Source: Conidiobolus incongruus B7586
Lineage: Eukaryota > Entomophthoromycota > Entomophthoromycetes > Entomophthorales > Conidiobolaceae
Assembly (NCBI GenBank): GCA_000697335.1
Contig: JNEM01006074.1
Location: 1 to 28,932, forward strand
Length of the DNA stretch: 28,932 bases
Direction: 5' to 3'
Below are positions 9,782-20,216 of this stretch, piece after piece (within the stretch, counting starts at the first letter, position 1; every line of letters begins with the position of its first letter). The position numbers were made by a program, and so were the translations under genes. The notes beneath the pieces are model-generated. The model saw only the letters and a program-made list of their open reading frames with translations, was not told where the DNA came from and did no database searches.

Positions 9782-9831
9782 ACTAATAATTAAAACCAAA
9801 CAAATGGTTTAACTCATGCCATGAGTAGTGG

Positions 9832-9839
9832 CATTTATA
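9832..9839 (-). promoter_or_regulatory. TATA box of the Asp/His-rich gene
   Basis: TATAAATG on the minus strand, about 50-58 bp upstream of the ATG, in line with the twin genes' spacing. A short inverted repeat ACTCAT-GCC-ATGAGT lies between box and start. Confidence 0.5.
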
Positions 9840-9841
9840 AA

Positions 9842-10419
9842 CTACTTAACATTCAGCCTCATACAATATGTAATATTTCCATTCAATTCCTTCAGCCTTC
9901 TAAATTCCTTTTTTCAGCTTTCAATTACAAAACCAAATTACTAATCATTTCTATATTTAGTAATTTTACGAGCCTTTTGTAAAGTAAAACTTTTTAAAAT
10001 AAAATTAAGTAATATGATTGGTGTAGGAATGAAAATATTTTAAATGATGATTAATTCAAAATAAAAGCTCAATAAAGTGTTAATATACCATCCATATGAT
10101 AATATAAAACATATCTAATACTTTATCTCAAATTTAATTTCAATATTGACAATAACTCAAAATTTTTCAAAGGATTTATCACCTATCCACATATCAATTT
10201 AATTATATCAACAAAACAATCACTATAACAATATTGTAAATACATATTGAGAAAATACTAGCTAAAAATATTAATGAACGATGAATAAATTATAAATGTA
10301 CAATTGAATATTGAAAAAAAAGTTGAATGATTTCAATTTTATAGTGAAAATTATTATTATTATTGTTAATGTTGTTGTGATTTATAATAAGATTTTTCAA
10401 AAAAAACACGGTTGATAAT
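9842..10419. other. Spacer upstream of the Asp/His-rich gene
   Basis: Pyrimidine-rich near 9880-9930, then AT-rich. No gene is supported. Confidence 0.4.
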
Positions 10420-10530
10420 AAATTATTTAAATAGTTAATTTAGTGAATGTTATAATCTATCGAACTGTATTGACTTAACTATCCAATCGAGATGGACAGG
10501 TAATTTTGAAATGCAACATTATAATTATTA
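10420..10530 (+). repeat. Direct repeat copy B, 5' side of the Asp/His-rich gene
   Basis: Second copy of the ~100 bp repeat at 8600-8721, with the exact 20-base core at 10442-10461. It ends directly at an (ATT)n tract. The two copies bracket the gene at 9023-9781. Confidence 0.65.
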
Positions 10531-10550
10531 TTATTATTATTATTATTATT
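10524..10550 (+). repeat. (ATT)9 microsatellite
   Basis: Perfect ATT trinucleotide run, continuing as imperfect ATTT/ATT units to about 10565. Confidence 0.8.
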
Positions 10551-10565
10551 TATTATTTATTATTA

Positions 10566-11380
10566 GGTAATCTAAAATATAAATAGCTGAAAAATAAGAA
10601 ATATCAATACAATTGAATATGAATGAAGATTATTCAAATGATAATATCGTTATAATGCAAAATCAACTAAATATTTATCTTGATATGTTGTTTCACAAAT
10701 TTTAAAAGTTTTATTAAATATCAAAAAAATTGAAATTTTATATTTGGTAAATTTATAAATATAAATCTAATAAGATTAAAATTGAAAATAAATATCCTTG
10801 ACTATATGTCATATGATATTCCTAACTCAGTCTTAAAAATTGAATTGAATAATAAATAATTTTAAACTATCAAATTATCGCTATATTTTCCTTAATTTAT
10901 GATAAAAAGAAATTATCTGTCAACTCAAGTTAAAAATTTTACTAAAAAATATTATTGAAATATACCATATTTCACAATTAATTTATTAAAAATTTGATAT
11001 TTAATATTAATTTGTATATTATATATAAATATATCCATCTATATATTAAATTTTGAATTAATTTTTATTAATATTTTATAAATTTCAATAGTGGAACAAA
11101 ATAATTAGAATTGAATATATCACTATAATTATGTGGAATATCTTGAATATATAATAATAATAATAATAATCAAAATTCAATTTTTATTTTATTTAATTTT
11201 GATAATCATATGAATAATTTATCAATATATATTAGTTTATGATAGTTGAAAATGAATTAGAAATTGATAGATATATTTGAAATATCAACATTTTCTCAAT
11301 TTTGTATATTATTTTATAATCTCATTATTGTTATATATTTAACCATTAAATAGTGATAATTAAAGTGGTCACAAATTCTA
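10566..11380. other. AT-rich spacer with an (ATA)n run
   Basis: No gene is seen. A 20-base (ATA)n run lies at 11151-11170. Confidence 0.4.
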
Positions 11381-11634
11381 AAGAACGATCAATGGAATTC
11401 TTATATTAATATTTTAGTTCAACTTAATTGACCGAATAGTAAAGTTGAACACCTAAAGACATTGAATTGAATATTTTGAAATTCAAAGCTATGTTTGAAT
11501 GGTATTAATATGTGCTAAGAAAGCGGTGTTTGGATTAGTTAATAAGAGAGAGATCTGGGGAATTCTAGGTATTTGTTAGAGAGGAGGGTTTTATTGGTTT
11601 AAGGTAAATGACTGGGAAAACCCAGATCGAGCAC

Positions 11635-11850
11635 TTATACTTGAGGATAGTTGTAACTCAGGGTTTTATGTAGAGTAAATGGGATAAACAAATTTATGCG
11701 TTCTTCTGTGGCTTGTATCATCATCCAATTAAAAGATTGAGCTGAAGTGGCTAATCTTGCGAGGGGAGAATAACCCTTATATTGGGTTGATGTAAGTATA
11801 ATTGGTAGCAGAGGAGTCACCTGACTCGAGGCAATATTATCAGTCATCAT
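11635..11850 (-). CDS. Unassigned small ORF (71 residues)
   Basis: It lies in a segment clearly less AT-rich than its flanks, and its composition is protein-like (LLPIILTSTQYKGYSPLA, WMMIQATEERINLF). There is no signal peptide and no recognised domain. It begins with two Met codons. No convincing TATA box was found upstream. The codons before the stop read CAA-GTATAAGT, which could be a splice donor. A branch-like TTAACTAATC and an acceptor TTCTTAG lie about 120 bases further on and open a further ~30-codon frame. The ORF may therefore be a first exon, a short complete gene or a relic. It contains a near-palindrome GAGTCA-CC-TGACTC (11814-11827). Confidence 0.35.
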   Translation of the reverse strand: MMTDNIASSQVTPLLPIILTSTQYKGYSPLARLATSAQSFNWMMIQATEERINLFIPFTLHKTLSYNYPQV

Positions 11851-12199
11851 AACTGATGAATACTTAATTTGATTGGAGTGTTAACTTTGATTTAATTAAA
11901 TAATAAATTAGTTTACCCATAAATACAAAAAATCAATCTGTTTTGAAAATAGAAAGATAGGATATAGATAAGAATAGCATATATGATATAACTTGATAAA
12001 ATATTATAATATACTTCATTTAATCGTTAGTAATCAAAAAATTAATTTCTTAGCCTGATATTAAAAAATATTTTAATATATTTTAACATTACAATTATGA
12101 ACAAATTTAATATTTCTAATTAATTGGTACGATTGATGAATAACCAATAAAGGACAAGTTTATAAATATAAATAAATGAATTTGATAATGTTTGACTAT
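11851..12199. other. AT-rich spacer between the 71-residue ORF and the SABATH gene
   Basis: Divergent intergenic region. Only the SABATH promoter elements at its right end can be supported. Confidence 0.4.
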
Positions 12200-12245
12200 T
12201 GACGTCAGTGAAATGGCCTAGTCTCCATTTTGAGAAGTATAAATA
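12200..12245 (+). promoter_or_regulatory. CRE octamer and TATA box of the SABATH gene
   Basis: A perfect palindromic cAMP-response element, TGACGTCA (12200-12207), lies 30 bp before TATAAATA (12238-12245), which is 78 bp upstream of the ATG. The octamer is the canonical target of ATF/CREB bZIP factors, and its position close to the TATA box is typical of a functional site. Regulation by a bZIP factor is inferred. Confidence 0.55.
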
Positions 12246-12315
12246 AGGATGAAATAATGATTCAATTCTGCAAGTTCATATTTTAAGAAAATAATTAAAA
12301 AGAAATAAGATTAAC

Positions 12316-13326
12316 ATGATTAATAACGATAATGTGTTAGCCAAATCTATGGTAGATTATAATGATAATTCCAATTTTCAAAATATTTGCAATAAAAGAG
12401 CTGAAAAGTTATTTGAAAAATACTTATCGAATACCATGAACCAATCTCAATTGAATATTGGAGATTTGGGATGCAGTCATGGTAAAAATTCGATGATTTT
12501 GATTAATAAAATTTTGGATTGCTTAGTTCAAAGTAATTCTAAAATTGATGAAATTTCTATAATACATGAAGATCTACCTGAAAATGACTTTGAATTGGTA
12601 CGAAAGTGTGTTGAAGATCGCAATATAGGGTATTTACACCATTCTCTTTCCAGTCATACCAAATTGACTCCCATTATGGTTGGTAAATCTTTCTATCAAA
12701 ATATCAAGCCAGAGAATGTGGGCCCTTTAGATATTGTTTTCAGTTTAAATACTCTCCACTGGCTGCCATCTAAACCTTGCAACGTAACTCGAGGGCTTCA
12801 TCCTAATGAGAGATCACTGTCAGAATCTGATAAAAAATTATTTGAAGAATTTGCTGTGGATCTACTGGTCCAATTCATGAAATATCGATATGAGGAGATG
12901 AGATCGGGGGGCTACTTATTCTTCAATATCCATAGAAAGGCAAATATCTTCGACACTGAAGATGATATTTGGGACGAGCACTTGAAAGCTCATAATTTAT
13001 CACACGACACTTTCAAAAGTTTAATGATGCCAGTTTACTGTCGTTCGGAAGCCGAAGTACGTCGTGCTTTTGATAAGGTTCAAGATCTTTTTGAACTCGT
13101 CCACTTTGAAGAAGAGACCGATGGAGGACCTTCTTTCGACATTGGTATTGTAAGAGCTGCTCATCGTATTCAAGTGATCAATGGATTGAAACCTTATCAA
13201 AATCAATTCCAAAGTGAAGATCATTTAATTCAGTTCGTGGATGAATATTTCGATAGATTAGGTGTTTGGCTTCAATCTAACACTGCATGGGTCAGTAACT
13301 TTTGGGTTGTTTTGAAAAAGAGATAA
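12316..13326 (+). CDS. SABATH-family SAM-dependent carboxyl methyltransferase
   Basis: An intronless gene of 336 residues. The family methylates carboxyl groups of small acids such as salicylate or jasmonate, using S-adenosylmethionine. Visible hallmarks, in order: YNDNSNFQ (15-22), matching the plant SYAxNSxxQ motif with the carboxylate-binding Gln; IGDLGCSHGKNS (48-59), SAM motif I; HEDLPENDF (84-92), matching NDLPxNDF; SFYQNIKP...FSLNTLHWL (125-150), matching SFYxRLFP...SSYSLHWL with the substrate Trp at 149; and MPVYCRSEAEV (238-248), matching the IPxYxPSxxEV segment. It is slightly shorter than plant members (about 360-380). No signal peptide, so cytosolic. The substrate cannot be read from the sequence. 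The family is best known from plants, and its presence in a fungal-looking genome is notable. Confidence 0.85.
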   Translation: MINNDNVLAKSMVDYNDNSNFQNICNKRAEKLFEKYLSNTMNQSQLNIGDLGCSHGKNSMILINKILDCLVQSNSKIDEISIIHEDLPENDFELVRKCVEDRNIGYLHHSLSSHTKLTPIMVGKSFYQNIKPENVGPLDIVFSLNTLHWLPSKPCNVTRGLHPNERSLSESDKKLFEEFAVDLLVQFMKYRYEEMRSGGYLFFNIHRKANIFDTEDDIWDEHLKAHNLSHDTFKSLMMPVYCRSEAEVRRAFDKVQDLFELVHFEEETDGGPSFDIGIVRAAHRIQVINGLKPYQNQFQSEDHLIQFVDEYFDRLGVWLQSNTAWVSNFWVVLKKR

Positions 13327-13950
13327 ATATATTAAGTTATCTTAATTATTAAAAGTTTTAATGGTGAATTAATATTTTAATCGATTGTCAAAATATATTG
13401 ACAAATATTGAATGAAAAAGTTATGAAAATTGTTTGGGTTTAATAAAACCTTTGTTTATTACATTTTATACTCAAAAATATATAATTGGAATTAAATTTT
13501 GAATGGTTGATTATTTTTATATAATGATCAATAGATTTGAATAATAGACATAATAGAAAAATATAACAATATCTAATATACATCCTATTTAAATATTTTA
13601 GTAGTTCTAATTTACGAAATTTTTATTGAATACCTATAAATTTAATTAAAACAAAGAAATTGTAATAATTTGACTATTTTTAAAATATATATATATATAT
13701 ATATATATATCATATAATTATTGTTAAAATTTTATTGTATACAATTTGTATAACTTATGTAATTTATATAATTTATTTATTTAAGACCAAACATTTATGA
13801 TATAAAAATTTAATATAATTTCAACTTGGAAATATAAACTAAACTCAGAAATAAATTTCAAGATTGAATTAATTTTTACCAAATACTTCTCAGTTCAAAA
13901 AGAGTGGATTGCATTATAAGCTATATTCAATCTTATATATTTTTTAATTG
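13327..13950. other. AT-rich spacer downstream of the SABATH gene
   Basis: No gene; contains the (AT)13 run listed separately. Confidence 0.4.
13685..13710. repeat. (AT)13 microsatellite
   Basis: Perfect AT dinucleotide run of 26 bases. Confidence 0.85.
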
Positions 13951-14290
13951 AATAGATATTTATATAGTATTGTTACGAGAGAGGAGTCTCTACTCCCATC
14001 AAGCATCCTTAAATCAATTCAATGTAAAAACCATCCGTCCCACACATACGGATTCACTTTATTGGTTGATTGGCAATTCAGCCAAGCCATCAGAGTAACT
14101 CCAAAATCACTTTACCTCACCTAAATTATAGCAATTCAAAATTTGGATGATTCATACTAAGTTCAATCGGATCTAGGTCCTCTCCGCTATTTGAGAAAAT
14201 AAAACTCTCTTTCAACTCACCTTTTAGCCGAATATCCCATATCAATTTCCTTTACTAATTTTGATCAGAGCACTGCTTTCTCTGTTAGTA
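13950..14290. other. Unassigned G+C-richer island, possible gene or repeat relic
   Basis: It stands out from the AT-rich flanks. On the plus strand a frame without Met stays open for about 58 codons (13949-14122), with CKNHPSHTYGFTLLVDWQF as a readable part. On the minus strand a 28-codon stretch reads WLNCQSTNKVNPYVWDGWF. A branch/acceptor-like TTTACTAATTTTGATCAG is seen near 14252-14269 on the plus strand, and a GTGAGT donor-like site on the minus strand. I could not match it to a protein family, a tRNA or a known small RNA. Confidence 0.35.
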
Positions 14291-14668
14291 TAATATCAAA
14301 GATAATTCAAAAATATCAATTTTCTAATTAATACATTTATATATTGATAAGTAGATCGAAATTGTAAACTATTTTTTTAGTATTAGATATATAAAGAAAT
14401 CAAAGTGTATACTTTCCATTTGAATACATATATTATAAATATACATTTTAATATCAATATCAACTTATCAATTAAATGATTACTGAAAATAGATATTCAA
14501 ATATAATACTATTAATCTGATTTTATTCAAATCTTTGGCTGATAAAAATATTCCAAATATATTCATAATCAAATGATTTTTTTAGATTTATACTTATGAA
14601 AAGATTTTATATAAGCATAACTAATCCAAAGTATAAATTTACCAGGATTTTAACCAATCTTTAATATA
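14291..14668. other. AT-rich spacer
   Basis: No gene seen between the island and the 3' end of the first MFS pseudogene. Confidence 0.4.
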
Positions 14669-16013
14669 TTAAGTTATAATATTATTAAGATACTCAATCA
14701 ATGCTACTACATAGAATATAAAATGTATATCAAATTGGAGTGGTATATTATGAGATAAAAACAAAGAGAATATATACCCCTCCAAAGGTGAACTAATTGC
14801 ATGTGAAATACAGGTTATTGTGTTTGAATTGCTTTTTACGAGTCCTGATATAGAACTTGGAGAGACTAAATTATCTAGTAAAACTTTATATGAATTAAAT
14901 GCAAACATCCATATCATGAAATGGATTATAAAAAAAGCTGAAACTAAATTCTTGCTCCAAAAAGATTCAAGCAATATAATAGAGGATATGAAAGGTGTCA
15001 ATACATAGTATCATGAAAAATCAGCAAATTTACTGATAAATTTTAATATATCCAGTTTTCACTTGACTTATGCAAATGCTGTAAATTGGATTAAATATAG
15101 AAATTCTTTGGCATGCATGAAACTTGCAAAATCAATAGTATCAAGACTTAAACCACCTTCGCTCACCAGCAGCTTCCTAGAATATATTAATTCGTCGAAC
15201 ATGACAATAAATAATAGAAGTGTTGCTTTGCTGAGGATACAAATCCTGTGCTAAGCGGGATCGATTGTTTTACTTCAATATTTGATGTTTCAGCGTAAGT
15301 AGTTATCTTGGCAGTACTACAGTGTTTTGGTAGATCGATAGCTATTCCATTGTGATTAGACTCATTAACTAAATGAGTAGTGTGATAATTATTGGATTTC
15401 TTAGATTTTGAACCTTCTTTTAAGAAAATATTATCAAATATTAGTGAAGAGATACTCAGTTTAGCATCCATTGAACATAATAAAAAGTATGTGAATTTCG
15501 TCTCAGTAATTAAATTGTGAACAATAAGCTAGGCGAAAGTTATGAAGCTTTGAATAAGAACCCACTCAGTCAGGGCTTAATAAAGGAGTTGAATGCCAAA
15601 CTAAGAGCCATATTGTCCAAAATTATAAGTATATTGTTTTTAATCTATAAGTTCCTTACCAATCGAGATCACCACGCCAATATTGCCATTGAGAATGCTA
15701 CTCATACTTCAATTGATCAATGCCAAAGTTTAGTTGGGACTCGATCCACAAATTAACGAACAGATTATAGAACAAAATAAACTCACCAAAATAGCTGGTT
15801 TATTTCTAATGCTATCGGATAAAAATTCCCCACAGAATGGATGTAGAGGCTTCACTAATTTCACAGTAATTAGAATACCTAATAAAGTTGGAATTTCAGT
15901 TTCGTCCTTGACAATTCTAAAATTAATTATCATTGAAATGATATAATCATTAATTAAACAATGAAATATTAAGTAATGAAAAAATTCAAAAAATTTGCAA
16001 CCTTTGTATGAAA
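14669..16013 (-). pseudogene. Full-length decayed ZIFL-like MFS transporter
   Basis: Minus-strand pieces align in order with the intact carrier at 20974-22531. Exon-1 end relic (TTTCATACAAAG for TTTATGTACAAG, 16002-16013); intron relic of about 60 bp; exon-2 start FRIVKDETEIPTLLGILI with FLSDSIRNKP for the LSDRIGRKP motif (15730-15946); SILNGNIGVVISIGKELID (about 15630-15690); the central acidic loop (15187-15471, FDNIFLKEGSKSKK for FGAFFLEETLESKRKK); and the C-terminal helices (14669-15001, ending FDIHFIFYVVALIEYLNN). The pieces lie in different frames with stops between them, so it is non-functional. It shares GNIGVVISI with the pseudogene at 18072 rather than the intact gene's GNVGVVKSM, so these two copies may be sisters. 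Confidence 0.8.
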
Positions 16014-16109
16014 TAATGTTTACAATTATTAATAAAAGACATTTTTATTAAAAAAAATTTAATAATTTCATTTAATTGAAATATTATATTAACATAGTTT
16101 TCGAAGTTC

Positions 16110-16547
16110 TCTAATTCCAATAAAAACTAATTACTTTGAGTGTATTCGCCTTAATTTTTGCATTAACATCATTGAAATTTTTAAATTGCTTTCACACATA
16201 GCGGTCATTTGATAGCCCATAATTCTTGAAGTCAAACTAGTTCATATTTAAAGAGTATGGTGGGCTTGGAAATCAAGCCCTTCTTTTTGATTTAATAAGG
16301 TCTTTGTAAATGTTTGATTTATGCAGCTAGGTGTTATTATGAATGATTTGAATCCTTTGAATCTAATATAATTAGCATTATTTTGTATAACTTTCTCTAA
16401 AAGTGTATTATATATCATATTATATAGGAAGATCCTTAGTGGTGCTAATAGTATAAAACATATTACTTTAAAATCAAAACGAATAATTAAAAGATTTTTA
16501 TGAATATTTAATAATAAAAAATAAGATTTGGCCGTTAAAATAAACAT
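16110..16547 (-). pseudogene. Relic of an unknown hydrophobic protein, tail ending RRIHSK
   Basis: A 99-codon minus-strand frame (16248-16547) is rich in Ile, Leu and Phe and contains YIRFKGFKSFIITP. Just downstream, a second frame ends MMLMQKLRRIHSK and a stop at about 16128. A related pattern occurs at 20217-20432 (KFKGLISIISII ... YFERIHSK and a stop). The tails match closely at DNA level over about 26 bases. The two together suggest remnants of one membrane-protein family, but decay is heavy and chance similarity in AT-rich DNA is possible. Confidence 0.3.
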
Positions 16548-16559
16548 ACATTAGGTTAT

Positions 16560-17200
16560 TGAAAAAGTAATGGTGTACAAAAGAATATCAGTTTTTATCA
16601 ATAGTAGCAATAAGTTTTAATCTCCTTAGAGTTGTTTATTTCTTTTGAAGCTTTAAGTTGCTATATTTATTAATTAAGAAACTAATGTTATTTAGTATAT
16701 TATTTGATAGCTTTTCAATCCTATTCTACTTTTCAATACAAAATAATTAAACCTATATATAATATTCAATCTCCAAAATATATCTTATGAAAATTATAAT
16801 TTTTTTACAAATTTGCATTTTGTGTATATTTATTAATATCGATTGATTGTGAAGGCCAGTCTTAGACTTATCTTGGATGAAGTATTATTTTAGTTTAAGT
16901 TTTTTTACACAATGATAAATATTACCAACAGAAAGAACCATTTTTCGATATATTTTCACTATATCATAATGAATTTTGCTTTAAAGTATATTCAAAAAAT
17001 AACTAAATATCATTAGAGATCTTTGATGTAATTCATCTATGATACAATAGTTCAAGACAATATAAGTTATTTATAATAGATTATGTAGCCCATCGATGGC
17101 ATTGATATTAAATATTCTCAATTTATGCAAAGTGTTGGGTTATTTGATAGCGGGGTATATATATAGAACAGATGAGGTAAAATCTCAGTTTATCTTTTAT
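16560..17200. other. Decayed stretch between MFS fragments
   Basis: No readable gene. It may include further eroded parts of the MFS fragment at 17202-17361; a PN...NINAIDGL pattern near 17090-17140 (minus) is too weak to assign. Confidence 0.35.
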
Positions 17201-17201
17201 T

Positions 17202-17361
17202 CTATGTTAATTGGACAATAGAAATTTTATATTTCGAAATTTTTGTCATAATCTGAAAAATGTAAATTAGTATATCCATTAAAAAAATAAAAGGAATCAC
17301 CATTGTAAATCCAATATGATTAACAGGTTGAAATATAATAAATAAATGAAGGATATGGCGA
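17202..17361 (-). pseudogene. N-terminal fragment of another ZIFL-like MFS transporter copy
   Basis: Minus-strand frames read SPYPSFIYYIS (intact gene: LPYPQFPILV), then after a frame slip QPVNHIGFTMVIPFIF (intact: VEPIAFTMVFPFMY). An intron relic follows, keeping a TACTAAT branch site and a TTTTTCAG acceptor, then IMTKISKYKISIVQLT (intact: MVEGFGIAKDNTQIA). The donor side of the intron is lost, so codons and intron have fused. It has its own exon-1/exon-2 junction, so it is a separate copy from the one at 14669-16013. Nothing convincing remains of the rest. Confidence 0.6.
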
Positions 17362-17364
17362 AGC

Positions 17365-18071
17365 TATAATTTCTTTGATTTGACGAATATTTTTCTTCCC
17401 AACTATGTATATCTCTCAATAAATCTTGAGTTTGGAATTTTTACCATTCATAATTTTTACATGAATTCTTTAAAATCTCTCGATGTTTCACAAGGATTAT
17501 ATCCTTTGAAATGAATCTGTACTATTTATGATATTTATATTTAACCTTGAATTATAGATCTTAAGGTGTTTACATATCCGATTTCAATTTTTTAATACTA
17601 TGAATTTATTTTTCCAATTACTTTTTAATTGTATTTTGTGTAATTTGATTTAATATTTAAATAATTTTGAAATCTTTACATTAAATAAACCATTTTCAAT
17701 AAATTTTAACCTAATAAAAAATAAACTATTTTCATTTCTAAACTTAATATGTACTATATACTTGATTTCATCACTAACTAATAAATTAATACTAATTTAA
17801 TAGGTATAATCTTATTGTTTTTGATCAATTTTAATTCATTCCCAATAAATCGAAGATTGAGAAAAATATTTATTATTGCTATATTGCAAACTGGTAAGGA
17901 TGATAATAATAGGTTTTTTTGATTTTAAGATATATATAGATAGGTTCAATTGTATTAAACTTAAAGTTTTTATTTTAATAAAAATCTCTATCATTTCAAA
18001 ATCAGGATATTTTGCCTAATCTTCAAATAATGATAATGAATTTTAATTATTGTAAGAATTCCAGTTTATCG
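17365..18071. other. AT-rich spacer between MFS relics
   Basis: No coding frame supported; divergent upstream regions of two pseudogenes. Confidence 0.4.
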
Positions 18072-19520
18072 ATGGAAGCAAACCAAGTAAAAGAAAGCTA
18101 GAACAAAAAAATAACATCGTTGCCGTATCTCCAATTCATAATCCTTACCTTGACGAGACTTGTAGAGCCAATCACTTTTAGTAAGGTGCTTTTTATTTTG
18201 TAAGTGATAAAGTAGTACTTTTCAGTTTTGAGATAATTATGTGTTGGATAATTTACTTGGTGCGGGATTTTGAAATCGTTACAGAAGATTATCAGATCTC
18301 ATATTATGTAGGCCTTCTCAATGCTCTATTTGCAATTAGAGAAGCTTGTACATCCATATTATGAGGATTATTGTCGTATCGCACTGGAAGGAAACCTGTC
18401 ATTTTGTTCGAATTATTCGGATTGACAATCAGTTTGTTGGTGTTTGAATTAAGTCCTAACTACACTATAGCACTGATTACTCGAAGTATGAGCGGCACTC
18501 TCAAAGGCAATATTGGCGTGGTGATCTCGATTGTTAAGGAATTTATGGATGAAACCAATTGCCTAGAAGCTTTCGGATACTTGGCTCTCTTGTTTAGATC
18601 CGGGACTGTTGTTGGGCCTTTGATCGATCGCTTATCAAATCCCGCAATGAGATCCCCAAGTCTATTCGGGAATAATAGATCTCTGGAACGATTTCCCTAC
18701 TTTATACCTTGTGCATTCAATGCAACGTCATGCTTTTTGGCATTGGTATTTGGTGCAATTCTTGAAAGGAGCTGTGAAACCTAAATATTCTAATAATATA
18801 GTAATCACTCCATTGATTAATGGATCTGACCAGATTAGAGAACATATTGAAAATTCCAATTACAGTGCTCTCAATAATTCTAACAACTCTACAGATACTT
18901 CAATCCTAACTTCAATTCAATTAATTGCTTCTATCATTCGAATATATATTCTCATCTCAGCAATGCTCTTGTTCTTTGTACATTACTATGAAGAAACAAT
19001 GATACTTTGGGGAGCACCCAGCGAACGCGAAGGTGGTCTTGGTCTCCAATCTCCTGATTTTGCAAGCTTTATGGCCGCTGTAGATACCTCAATATTCCTG
19101 ATTCAATTAACATTATTTACCGTAATTAAACAAAAATTCGACATGCTGTAAATATTTCATCTCATCCTTTTATTTTTTGTGGTGTTGAAAATTTTGACAT
19201 CTTTTGTCACATCCATTATCCAATTTGGATCTAGTATAGTAATAGTCTGTTCGCTCTACATGGTTCGATCCATGATTGAAATGTTCGCATTCAGCAGTTA
19301 CAACACCTTCCTTGCGAATTATATCCCAAGCAATTCTCTGCTGGGACTCGTCAATAGCATTTCCATCACCATAGCATGTATTTTCCGTGCATTTGCTCCA
19401 ACTTCGGTAGGTTTTACTTTCTCGTGGCCACTTTCAAACCGTTGGTGCTTCTCTTTCAATATTCATTTCACATTCTTTGTAGTAGCTTTGATAACTTATA
19501 TTAATCATCTTATTACTTAG
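18072..19520 (+). pseudogene. Younger full-length pseudogene of the ZIFL-like MFS transporter
   Basis: Collinear with the intact gene from an ATG at 18072 (MEANQVKES, then an in-frame stop at 18099) through LPYLQFIILTLTRLVEPITF, a decayed intron, TGRKPVILFELFG (motif A region), MSGTLKGNIGVVISI and EAFGYLALLFRSGTVVGP to NIHFTFFVVALITYINHLIT. About four breaks are seen: the stop in exon 1, a TGG-to-TGA change at the Trp before motif A (about 18361), a frameshift near 18745-18785, and a stop after KFDML (19149). The 12-helix plan is otherwise intact, so loss of function looks recent. A loss-of-function allele in this strain is an alternative to a fixed pseudogene. Confidence 0.8.
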
Positions 19521-20210
19521 TACATTAGAGATGAATCCAATTATTTTCGAATTTTGTGGATGGATTTAATAATATAATTAACAAGATTTTTATAAACAAA
19601 TATAATTTTATCAATTTTATGTATGGAAAAATGGGTTAAACCATAATATAAATACAAAAAATTTGAGCTATTTAAATATATCTTATTGATATGTACACTT
19701 AAAAACTTGGCCAGATATAGTGTATATACCTGATAATGAATAATATACATCAATAGTTCTTTCAATATTTAATTCTAAATAAAATAAATAATATAAATAA
19801 TATTACAAACTGAATTTAATATTCATTAATCATATATAAGAATTAACAAAAATTTTCATAATTTATTAATAAATCCTCAATACTTCTTAAATTCATTAAT
19901 TTAATCTTACATAAAAAATCATTTATTTTTATCAATTGATATATTTTGAAAAAAATTACAAAATTTTTGCTTCAATTTATCATCCAAAATTGCCATAAGA
20001 AATCTATTATACATAAAACCAAATCTGAAATTATAGCCATACATTATTAATTTATCATTTTTTCATGTATTAATACCAAGCCCTAACACCATATTTAAAC
20101 TAATTTTTACCTAAATTCTAAAAATAGACAAGAATTATTCAATTTATTTCGCCAAACACTATGAATACATCATATTTGCAGTTTTTCGAAAATAATTAAT
20201 AATAAAAATT
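19521..20210. other. AT-rich spacer
   Basis: No gene supported; frames here are A/T-driven Ile/Tyr/Asn/Lys strings. Confidence 0.4.
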
Positions 20211-20216
20211 AATTAC

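Noticed and set aside
9782-9799. Six extra residues at the start of the Asp/His-rich protein
   Set aside because: The frame there begins with TTG; the only in-frame ATG is at 9781 and it opens the signal peptide.
13021-13224. Minus-strand frame inside the SABATH gene
   Set aside because: Antisense shadow of a well-supported gene with conserved motifs.
15063-15946. Plus-strand frames across the first MFS pseudogene
   Set aside because: They lie opposite segments that align clearly with the intact transporter on the minus strand.
19255-19275. GGTTCGATCC resembling a tRNA B box
   Set aside because: It lies in MFS pseudogene coding sequence and no cloverleaf can be folded around it. No tRNA, rRNA or CRISPR array was found in the window.
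19541-19765. Minus-strand 74-codon frame downstream of the MFS pseudogene
   Set aside because: Composition is only that of AT-rich spacer and no relative is recognisable.
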